Below are positions 53,145 through 59,699 of a DNA stretch of 59,699 nt, piece after piece. The translations under genes and the position numbers were made by a program. Location of the stretch: NCBI GenBank assembly GCA_937883885.1, contig CAKZXL010000515.1:1-59699 (forward strand). The letters run 5' to 3'. How positions within the stretch are numbered: the first letter of the stretch is position 1; every line of letters starts with the position of its first letter. The notes under the pieces are model-generated. The model worked only from the letters and a program-made list of their open reading frames with translations, had not been told where the DNA came from and searched no databases. Source of the DNA: an uncultured Aquincola sp. GTDB lineage: Bacteria > Pseudomonadota > Gammaproteobacteria > Burkholderiales > Burkholderiaceae.

Positions 53145-53421
53145 CGGCGCCGCGGTCCGAACCCGAAGGTTGGCAACCTGATGTACACCGGCCGTTCGCC
53201 GGCGAAAACCGGTCGGCTCCACTCGGCCATCAACGGTCATTGAAGAACGGCCGCTTCCTGGCGTCCCGACGCGATCGCAAGCCGATCACGCGAACGGGGT
53301 GACGAACAGAGGGACCCACCAGCAGGCGGCGACGAATGCGAAGTCGAGACGGCTCAGGCCCGGCCCGGTCGATCGGTTCCTTCGCAGTTTGGATGTCGTG
53401 GATCGGCCAGAGGGGCGGGGA

Positions 53422-55131
53422 TCAGGAACCGGTCCACTCGCCGTCGGTGCCGGTCTTGGCCAAGGGGACGGGTGAGGCCTCGCTCTTGCGACCGAAGGCG
53501 GGCCGGCTCACGTTCTGTGCGCGGTCGGGGCCACGGCGCTCGACGGTACGGCCAGCCTCGGTTGCTGCCGCGGCGTGCTGCGCGGCACCGCCGGGCGCCA
53601 GTTTGAACACTGCCATCGCCTGCGCCAACTGCAGGGCCTGGCTCTTCAGGCTCTCGGCCGCAGCCGCGCTCTGTTCGACCAGCGCCGCGTTCTGCTGCGT
53701 CGCCCGGTCCATCTGGCTGACGGCCTCGCTGACCTGCGACACGCCGGCACTCTGTTCGGTGCTGGCCGAGCTGATCTCGCCCATGATGTCCGTCACGCGC
53801 TTGATGGAGGCCACGACCTCGTTCATCGTCGTACCGGCCTGGTCCACCAGCGCAGTTCCCAACTCGACCCGCTCCACGCTGGCGGCGATCAGGCTGCTGA
53901 TTTCCTTGGCCGCTTCGGCAGCGCGTCCGGCCAGGCTGCGCACTTCGCTGGCAACAACGGCGAAGCCGCGGCCTTGCTCGCCCGCTCGAGCGGCTTCCAC
54001 GGCGGCGTTGAGGGCCAGGATGTTGGTCTGGAAGGCGATGCTGTCGATCACGCTGACGATGTCGGCGATCTTCTTGGAACTGTCGTTGATGCCCCTCATC
54101 GTTGCGACGACCTGGCCGACGACGTCGCCGCCCTTGAGGGCCACCGTCGAAGCGCCCAGCGCGAGCTGATTGGCCTGCCGGGCGTTGTCTGCGTTTTGCT
54201 TGACGGTCGAGCTCAGCTGCTCCATCGACGCGGCCGTCTCTTCCAGCGCGCTGGCTTGCTGTTCGGTGCGGGCGGACAGGTCATTGTTGCCCTGGGCGAT
54301 CTCCGAGCTGGCCGTGGCCACACCGTCGGCACTTTGGCGCACCACGCCGACCACGCTCACCAGGCTGGCCTGCATGCGCTGCATCGCCTTGAGCAGCCGC
54401 CCCGCTTCGTCGCTGCCGTCCGCGGTGAAGGTCTGGGCGATGTCGCCTTGCGCGATGCAGTCGGCGACGTTCACCGCAGCCTGAAGGCTGGCCGCCATGG
54501 CTCGGTAGATCAGCCGGGCAAACCCCCACAGCAGGGAGAGCGCGACCAGCAGTGCCAGCGCGACGTTGCGCAGCTCGGCATACAGGTTGGCACGCAAGTC
54601 GTCCACATACACACCGCTGCCGATCACCCAGTCCCAAGGCTTGAAGCCAGCGACGAACGAGACCTTTTGCACCGGCTTATCGGAGCCGGGTTTGGGCCAG
54701 AGGTAGTCCACGTAGCCGGCGCCGTTCTTGCGCACCATGTCGTTGAAGAGCACGAAGACGGCGTTGCCCTCGGGATCCTTGATGCCACCGAGTTCCTTGC
54801 CGTTGAGCTCGGGTTTGATCGGGTGGGCGACCATGCGCAGATCGAGGTCGTTGATCCAGAAGTACTCGTTACCGCTGTAGCGCGCGTCGTTGATGGCCTT
54901 GGTCGCCATCGCTTGCGCCTGTGCGCGCGTTGCCGCACCGGAGGTTTCCTGAGCGTGCGCCCAGCGAGCGATCGACAGGGCCACATCGACACTGTTCTTG
55001 ACCGCCAGCCGGCGCTCGCTGGCAATGTTCCGATAGCCATCCAAAACGAGGTAGGCCGCCACGCTGATCATCAGCGTCGTGCACAGGGCGACGAGCAGGT
55101 TCAGTTTGGTGCGAAGTGAGAGCTGATTCAT
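53422..55131 (-). CDS. Methyl-accepting chemotaxis protein carried by the transposon
   Basis: This 569-residue receptor has a first membrane helix (about 10-33), a periplasmic single Cache-2 type ligand domain with [20 protein letters not shown], a second helix (about 188-210) and a HAMP segment. The signalling hairpin has the conserved tip [20 protein letters not shown]. The C-terminus (EWTGS) is not the NWETF tether. The ligand is unknown; this Cache type often binds small carboxylates. It lies between the toxin module and TnpA. MCP genes are known cargo of Tn1721-like elements, so this may be a parallel case. Confidence 0.9.
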   Translation of the reverse strand: MNQLSLRTKLNLLVALCTTLMISVAAYLVLDGYRNIASERRLAVKNSVDVALSIARWAHAQETSGAATRAQAQAMATKAINDARYSGNEYFWINDLDLRMVAHPIKPELNGKELGGIKDPEGNAVFVLFNDMVRKNGAGYVDYLWPKPGSDKPVQKVSFVAGFKPWDWVIGSGVYVDDLRANLYAELRNVALALLVALSLLWGFARLIYRAMAASLQAAVNVADCIAQGDIAQTFTADGSDEAGRLLKAMQRMQASLVSVVGVVRQSADGVATASSEIAQGNNDLSARTEQQASALEETAASMEQLSSTVKQNADNARQANQLALGASTVALKGGDVVGQVVATMRGINDSSKKIADIVSVIDSIAFQTNILALNAAVEAARAGEQGRGFAVVASEVRSLAGRAAEAAKEISSLIAASVERVELGTALVDQAGTTMNEVVASIKRVTDIMGEISSASTEQSAGVSQVSEAVSQMDRATQQNAALVEQSAAAAESLKSQALQLAQAMAVFKLAPGGAAQHAAAATEAGRTVERRGPDRAQNVSRPAFGRKSEASPVPLAKTGTDGEWTGS

Positions 55132-55185
55132 GCGGAACCTGACTGATCGGTTGGAAGGGAAGCAACCTGCAAGCGCAGCGTTCAT

Positions 55186-55686
55186 GCACGCGCGGCTTGA
55201 AGCTCAAGCTCAGTATCGGCCGCGGCCCGCGGGACCAAGGCAGGAACAGACGAGGAAACGCCCGTCAGCTCCGACGGTCGCAGGCTCTCGGGTCGGCTAC
55301 CTCAGGCGACAGCCGCATGCTGCCGCACCAGGCGGTACAGCGTGCTCTGCTCGGGGCGGTGGCGTTCGTCGTAGTGGAGCGGGGTGCCATCGGGCGCACG
55401 ATGGGGCTGCTGCGCCGTGGCTTGCACGTTGGGCTCCTTGTGAGGTAAGCCCGCTCGGTCTCCGGCCGCGCGCCGCGCCTCACTCACCTTGAATGGTGCC
55501 CGCGGACGTGTGCCTTCCGGCCTCCTGCGGGCGACTGTGGGGGTGTCCGACCGGCATCTTCAGGGCGGCGAGATTGGGACAGCGAATGTCTCTTCAGGGT
55601 CGTTGGCCGCCCGTCACCTGTCGCCGCTGAAGGTCAGCTGACCGTCCCATCGCCGACATCCCGGCTTTCGGGACGGTACCGCGGGC
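55186..55686. other. Gap between the MCP and TnpA genes
   Basis: About 500 bases that contain the IS91-type remnant (55302-55487) and otherwise nothing I recognise. No serine-resolvase gene or res site is seen. Confidence 0.5.
55302..55487 (-). pseudogene. N-terminal remnant of an IS91-type transposase
   Basis: The frame encodes HRPEQSTLYRLVRQHAAVA, very close to the opening of IS91/IS801-type transposases (RPEQTxLYRLVxxH). It ends in a stop just after, without the zinc-finger region that should follow. It is probably a leftover of an earlier insertion inside the transposon. Confidence 0.5.
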
Positions 55687-58626
55687 TCACCGGCCAGGCC
55701 TGGCCGCGCCAAGCCCGGCGGTGCCCTCTACCAGCACGTCCGCGTAGCGCTCGACGTTGAACCGGAACGTCCCACGGAAGTTGATGTGCGAGAAGTGCGC
55801 CGGGCCAATTCGCCGCAGCCAGTCCTCCTCGATGCCGACGCCATCCCGGTTGAGCTTCGTCACCACTGTGTCCATGCGATTCGTGTTCCACGCCAACACG
55901 ATGTTGGTCAACAGTGCGTGAGCTCCCGAAATTGCCGCCATCTCTTGCCGCCGGCGGCCACGCTCAGGGGCCACCTGGCCGCCATGAATGGCACGCTGCA
56001 GCTGATGCACCGACTCGCCCCGGTTGAGCAGGGTGTGTATCTCGCGCCGATAGTCCGGGATGGCCAGGTAGTCGCACAGAAACAGCGTTCGCAGCAGGCG
56101 CCCAAGGTGTTCTGCAGCGCGGTGCAGCGGGTCGCCAACCGCTGCTGACCCCAGCCGGTGGATGGCATGCGCCGCGGACACCTTGCCCGCCCGAATCGAC
56201 GCCGCCAGGCGCACCAGGTCGTCCCAGCCGCGCTCGATCGCCTTGACCGACACCCGGCGCACGGTCACACCCTCCAGGCTCTCCGGCACCGGCCAACCCC
56301 TGGGCACGAACAGCTTTCGCTCACGCAGATCGCGCAGGCGCGGGCACAGGTCAAAACCCAAAAGCTTGGCGATGGCCATCGCCACGTTCGTGACGCCGTG
56401 GGTATCAACGGCCAGCAGAGAGATTCGGATCCGGTCTTCGGCACGGTTGTGCTGCTCGACGCCTTCGACGGCCACGCCTGCCTGCCGCTCGTTGAGCACG
56501 ACGGGTTGGTCGTAGAACAAGCCCCAGCGGTCGCGAACGTGGGTGTACAGCCCCGCGGCATAGGTGCGCCGGCGCGGGTCCACCCGGGCCGTCCAAAGGT
56601 GCCGGCTGACGTCCATGGCCATCATGTCGGCAGAACCCTTGGTGCCGTCGCCCCAGAGCGCCGCGATCGGCAGCGCGTTCTGGTACTCCGACACCCGTTC
56701 GTTGGCCCGGCGCAGCCTGCCGCTCAGCTCGACGGCCCGCATCGCCGTGGAGATGTGCGCCGCGTCGATGCCGGGGATCATCGAGCCCACGCCCTTGGCG
56801 TCGAGATCGGTGCCATGGGCCAGGAGCGCGCCGTAGATGGCCCGCAGCTCGTTGCTCGACGACGGACGGCGGGCCAGCAGCGCCTCGCTGAAGTGGGTGG
56901 CGGCGTCGACTTCCAGCAGCAGGTCTGGCAACTGGACGGAGCCGATGTGCTTGAAGACAGCCTCCCGGGTCTTGCGTGGCTCCACTTCCTCGTCCATCGG
57001 TCGGATTGGCGGCAAATGCAGGAGCTTGTCTGCGCCGATCTCGATCTGACCGCGACCGGCGGCCTCAGCCAAGGCCGTCAGGCCGACCGACACACCCGCC
57101 AGGATTGGCTCCAAAAACGCCATGGCCTGGTCAGGCAGTCCGAGAATCTGGTGGTGCAGTTCCTTCGTGCGGCTCCAGTCGGCACCTGCCAGCAGCATCG
57201 ACTCGCGGGCGCGGAAACTGATCGAGTGGTTCACCCACGCGCTGCCGCGTCGCAGGCTCTTGCGCAGCGCCATCATCGTGCTGGCCTCGAATGCCCGGTA
57301 CCGAGACTGAGGATCCAGGTCGCTGACGATCGTGTTCCATGCGGCGCCCACCGGCGGCAGCTCGAAGTCCTGCGGGATCTCCTTGGTGCCGAGAGCTTGC
57401 AGACGCTGCCAGGCCTGCCATTGGTCGTGGCCGGGGTCGCCCGACGCGCCGGCAAACTCGATGTCGCGAAGGCCCGCCAGGTGGGCATGAACGCGCCGGT
57501 TGTCCTCGGCCAGCGCCCTACGGACCTGGGACGCGAAAGTGCTTGTGCCAGCTTCGCCGATGTCGTGGAGCAAGGCGCGGGCTTCGAGCACGCGATCGCG
57601 CCAGGGCTTGGACTCGTCGTGGAGCACCGACTTGGCTTTGAGGGCCTGCTGCAGCGTCGCGCCGCCGCTGCGCGAGCGTCCTTTCTCGACACGCTCGGCG
57701 GCGCGACGGAACAGGTCTTGGCTGCGGCGCGAAGCCTGCAACAGCGCCATGTCGGTCAGCTCCAACAGTGTGACGCGCAGGAAGCAGGTGATCTCGACGG
57801 TCTGGCGCTGCCGCTCTATGCGTGCGGTCATCGACGGACGCCGCATCTGGACGTGGGCGGCATAGGCCTGCTGCTTGCTCAGGGCCACGGCGTCCAGGGG
57901 CCAGGCGTGCACGCCCAGTTCCTTCAACGCCCGGATCTTCTCCAGCGTTTCAGCCATCGTGCTCGGAGAGTGCCGCTTGGGTGGCGTCTTGAGCCATTCA
58001 AGCCGGGTGCCTACGCCCCCGGACTGCGTTGCGTAGCACCAGTCGATGGCCTTGAGGAAGGCTGCCTTGCCGACGCCGGCCTCGATCGTGGCTGCCATGG
58101 CCGTCTCGGTGGCGTCGAAGGCCTCGCGCGCCAAGTCTGCAAGGCGGCGCGGCCCAGGGATGACGATGCGCCGTTCGTACAGCCACATGCGGGCGGTTTC
58201 GGCGAGATCGTCGGGATGCGCGGCCTCGAGTGCGGAGATTACCAGAACCTTTTGAAGTTGGTCGACACCAGCCGCATCCAGGTCTAGCAGGCCGAGGTAG
58301 GTGCGAGCCCATGCTTGATGTTCGTACAGCGTCTGGCGGCGAGCGTAGAGGGACCGCAGACTGGCGATGCTCACGGCCGGGGTTTGAAACGCCTCACAGA
58401 TGGCACGCAGCAGGGTCTTGGGCACCGACGCGAACCGGTCCATCGGGCGGCCGCTGGCCCGCAGGAACAGCATCTGAATGGCTGCCGCGACCCGGCGATC
58501 GTGGCGAAAGCGCCCTGAGACCGCGGCGATGTCGTCCGCGCTCATGCAGAAAGATTGCTGGACGTCGAATTCCGACAGCCTAGTGGGCAGGTTCTCCGCG
58601 CCAATGAAGCGCTTGGCGAAGGACAT
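55687..58626 (-). CDS. tnpA: Tn3-family transposase TnpA
   Basis: This 979-residue protein is a normal length for the family. The N-terminal half holds DNA-binding regions. The catalytic half shows WGDGTKGSADMMAMD with the first Asp, LAVDTHGVTNVAMAIAKLLGFDLCPR with the second, and a C-terminal block ERGRRRQEMAAISGAHALLTNIVLAWNT with the Glu. It ends 5 codons beyond ERYADVLVEGTAGLGAA and starts 105 bases inside the right inverted repeat. The frame is intact, so the element may still transpose if its ends are functional. Confidence 0.93.
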   Translation of the reverse strand: MSFAKRFIGAENLPTRLSEFDVQQSFCMSADDIAAVSGRFRHDRRVAAAIQMLFLRASGRPMDRFASVPKTLLRAICEAFQTPAVSIASLRSLYARRQTLYEHQAWARTYLGLLDLDAAGVDQLQKVLVISALEAAHPDDLAETARMWLYERRIVIPGPRRLADLAREAFDATETAMAATIEAGVGKAAFLKAIDWCYATQSGGVGTRLEWLKTPPKRHSPSTMAETLEKIRALKELGVHAWPLDAVALSKQQAYAAHVQMRRPSMTARIERQRQTVEITCFLRVTLLELTDMALLQASRRSQDLFRRAAERVEKGRSRSGGATLQQALKAKSVLHDESKPWRDRVLEARALLHDIGEAGTSTFASQVRRALAEDNRRVHAHLAGLRDIEFAGASGDPGHDQWQAWQRLQALGTKEIPQDFELPPVGAAWNTIVSDLDPQSRYRAFEASTMMALRKSLRRGSAWVNHSISFRARESMLLAGADWSRTKELHHQILGLPDQAMAFLEPILAGVSVGLTALAEAAGRGQIEIGADKLLHLPPIRPMDEEVEPRKTREAVFKHIGSVQLPDLLLEVDAATHFSEALLARRPSSSNELRAIYGALLAHGTDLDAKGVGSMIPGIDAAHISTAMRAVELSGRLRRANERVSEYQNALPIAALWGDGTKGSADMMAMDVSRHLWTARVDPRRRTYAAGLYTHVRDRWGLFYDQPVVLNERQAGVAVEGVEQHNRAEDRIRISLLAVDTHGVTNVAMAIAKLLGFDLCPRLRDLRERKLFVPRGWPVPESLEGVTVRRVSVKAIERGWDDLVRLAASIRAGKVSAAHAIHRLGSAAVGDPLHRAAEHLGRLLRTLFLCDYLAIPDYRREIHTLLNRGESVHQLQRAIHGGQVAPERGRRRQEMAAISGAHALLTNIVLAWNTNRMDTVVTKLNRDGVGIEEDWLRRIGPAHFSHINFRGTFRFNVERYADVLVEGTAGLGAARPGR

Positions 58627-58731
58627 GGTGACACCGTTCTGGCAGTCGAAACCGCCAATCTACCTGGGTCGGGCGCGGCGCGAATCCCTACATGCCCAGG
58701 AGCCGCATCGAGCTGGTGACGGCTTGGCCAG

Positions 58732-58771
58732 CGGCCACCGTGTCAATATGCTGGAAAGATACGATTACCCC
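58732..58771 (-). repeat. Right terminal inverted repeat of the Tn3-family element
   Basis: Reverse complement begins GGGGTAATCGTA and contains ATTGACACGGTG; partner of 49904-49943. Confidence 0.9.
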
Positions 58772-58858
58772 TACTTGGGCATGCAGCAGATGATGATGGA
58801 CCACATGATGCAGCGTCAGCAATGGATGACGCCGCCGCCTCCGCCCGCGGGCAAGTAG
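58772..58858 (+). pseudogene. C-terminal remnant of a Met/His-rich protein beside the transposon
   Basis: Immediately after the right inverted repeat an open frame encodes 28 residues, YLGMQQMMMDHMMQRQQW followed by a Pro-rich end, and a stop. It has no start of its own, so it is the tail of a gene cut by the element or by the associated deletion. Seven Met and one His suggest metal contact. It does not look like the missing end of DsbA. The parent gene is not recognised. Confidence 0.5.
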
Positions 58859-59040
58859 GAATCTCGCCAACGCTGGCGCTGCCGCCGAGTCGAACCTGTT
58901 CTTCGCGGCCGCAGCGCTGCATGGGTGCAATTCGGCTTCATCTGGCTCGACCCTCGGATCGATGCTGGCCAACGTGCCGGATGTCTTCCTCATGGGGGGG
59001 CGTCGAGTTCTCTTGCCAGCTGGTCGCCGGCCGGGCCGAG

Positions 59041-59376
59041 CTATGAATCGGAACGGGGCCCGAACATGATGATGGCCATGCCTGCCAGACTGACCGCGAC
59101 ACCGATCCAGTCGGTCGTCGTCGGTCTCACCTTGTCGACCAGCATCAGCCACATCAGCGCCACGCCAACGTAGACCCCGCCGTAGGCAGCGTAGACCCGT
59201 CCCGCCGCGGTCGGGTGAAGCGTCAACAGCCAGGCGAACAGCGCGAGGCTCGCGGCTGCCGGCAGGAGCAGCCAGGCCGAGCGCCCCTGCTTGAGCCAGA
59301 GGTAGGGCAGGTAGCAGCCCACGATCTCTGCCACGGCGGTGACGACGAACAGGAGAAAGGTCTTGAACGCATCCAT
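59041..59376 (-). CDS. YnfA/UPF0060-family membrane protein
   Basis: This 111-residue protein has four membrane helices and the UPF0060 pattern: [39 protein letters not shown] and [17 protein letters not shown]. It resembles small multidrug-resistance-type proteins; its transport activity is not firmly established. It is divergent from the gene at the right edge, with a MerR-type promoter between. Confidence 0.92.
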   Translation of the reverse strand: MDAFKTFLLFVVTAVAEIVGCYLPYLWLKQGRSAWLLLPAAASLALFAWLLTLHPTAAGRVYAAYGGVYVGVALMWLMLVDKVRPTTTDWIGVAVSLAGMAIIMFGPRSDS

Positions 59377-59397
59377 GCGCCGATTGTCGATGGCGGC

Positions 59398-59428
59398 TTG
59401 ACCCTCAAGCGGCTTGAGGTCCTACCTT
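59398..59428 (+). promoter_or_regulatory. MerR-type promoter at the right edge
   Basis: -35 TTGACC (59398-59403) and -10 TACCTT (59423-59428) have a 19-bp spacer holding the perfect dyad CCTCAAG-CGG-CTTGAGG (59403-59419). This is the layout bound by MerR-family activators. No regulator gene is in view. Confidence 0.75.
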
Positions 59429-59468
59429 CGCAATGTGGGCGGCTTGCCCGGGCATTGGAGACGGTCGG

Positions 59469-59699
59469 ATGAGACCTTGGACGGCTGTTCTTGGCGTTGG
59501 CGCCGCGTGCGCCGCTTGCTGCGCGATACCTCTCGTCGGCGGCCTCGCTGCGCTGACCGCCGGCACGGCGGCCCTGGCGGCAGCGGGCTCGGCGCTGCTG
59601 GCGTGCGCCGATGAGTTCGCGCCGTTCGCGACGGGTCTGCTCGTCCTGGCCGGGGTGGGCGGTGCGGTCACGTGGTGGGTCCACTGGCGGCGACGGAAC
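59469..59699 (+). CDS. Small membrane protein with Cys pairs, MerT/MerF-like (partial)
   Basis: Seventy-seven codons are open from ATG 59469 to the window edge. The protein has two hydrophobic helices, the first holding CAACCAIPL, a vicinal Cys pair before Ile-Pro as in mercury importers MerT and MerF. It is preceded by a MerR-type promoter. The C-terminus is missing, so it may be a related metal or metalloid protein rather than a mercury importer. Confidence 0.55.
   Translation, partial: MRPWTAVLGVGAACAACCAIPLVGGLAALTAGTAALAAAGSALLACADEFAPFATGLLVLAGVGGAVTWWVHWRRRN

Larger units (their letters stand above)
49904..58771. mobile_element. Tn3-family transposon with tyrosine recombinase, RES toxin module and MCP
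   Basis: This 8868-bp element is bounded by 40-bp inverted repeats (49904-49943 and 58732-58771, about 36 of 40 identical) that begin GGGG as in Tn3 elements. Contents in order: tyrosine recombinase, core site, antitoxin, RES toxin, chemotaxis receptor, IS91-type remnant, TnpA. The flanking five bases differ (ATCGT and TACTT) and the flanks belong to different genes, so there is no target duplication. This implies deletion or recombination after insertion. Confidence 0.9.

Noticed and set aside
56158..58287. Plus-strand frame of 709 codons inside tnpA
   Set aside because: Antisense shadow of the transposase; composition is typical of GC-rich shadow frames.

Overview
The window looks like DNA of a GC-rich betaproteobacterium, most likely order Burkholderiales. 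This is an inference from the strong G/C bias at third codon positions, the HME-RND metal efflux gene sets with CzcE- and CzcI-like partners and DUF3240/DUF3703 proteins, the IS4/IS1595 elements, and a Tn3-family transposon with a tyrosine recombinase. No rRNA, tRNA or CRISPR array was seen.

Layout. (1) 1-1.8 kb: the N-terminus of a tyrosine recombinase running off the left edge, a 32-bp dyad that looks like its core site, a YkgJ-type cysteine-cluster protein and a small HTH protein. (2) 1.9-26 kb: an envelope and lipid A modification region. It contains a cytochrome c, two DedA proteins, a frameshifted Omp85-type porin, three PAP2 phosphatases, two paralogous OmpR-type two-component systems, PepSY, DUF5329, DUF347 and DUF302 proteins, an ArnC/GtrB-like glycosyltransferase with an ArnT-like transferase and a GtrA protein, an eptA-PAP2-dgkA-dedA-MFS operon, and a Do-type protease. 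An IS4-family element with intact 10-bp target duplications sits inside it. (3) 26.2-27.3 kb: an IS1595-family element. (4) 27.3-49.9 kb: a metal resistance island. It has two complete HME-RND efflux sets (outer-membrane factor, membrane fusion protein, pump), two P1B ATPases, His-rich periplasmic proteins, a CsoR/RcnR-family repressor with its dyad operator, a MerR-family regulator with a 19-bp-spacer promoter, CzcE, DUF3703, DsbB and a truncated DsbA. (5) 49.9-58.8 kb: an 8.87-kb Tn3-family transposon with 40-bp terminal inverted repeats. It carries a tyrosine recombinase with a core site, a RES-type toxin with its antitoxin, a methyl-accepting chemotaxis protein and TnpA. (6) 58.8-59.7 kb: a gene remnant, YnfA, and a MerR-type promoter in front of a small membrane protein that runs off the right edge.

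The main unlisted signal is a direct-repeat box, (T/C)TAAGT-N5-(T/C)TAAGT with exact 11-bp periodicity. It occurs ten times between 5.0 and 24.2 kb, usually 20-85 bp before a start codon. It closely resembles the PmrA/BasR box, and it precedes both two-component operons, the phosphoethanolamine transferase operon, the ArnC/ArnT-like pair, a PAP2 phosphatase, the PepSY gene, the DUF347 and DUF302 genes and the Do protease. I infer one clustered, autoregulated PmrAB-like envelope-modification regulon with several uncharacterised members.

In the metal island the promoter architecture predicts at least two inputs. A CsoR-type repressor with a Cys-His-Cys triad governs the first RND operon. A CadR/PbrR-type activator governs the Cd/Zn/Pb-type ATPase operon, whose dsbA gene has been cut by the Tn3-family element.
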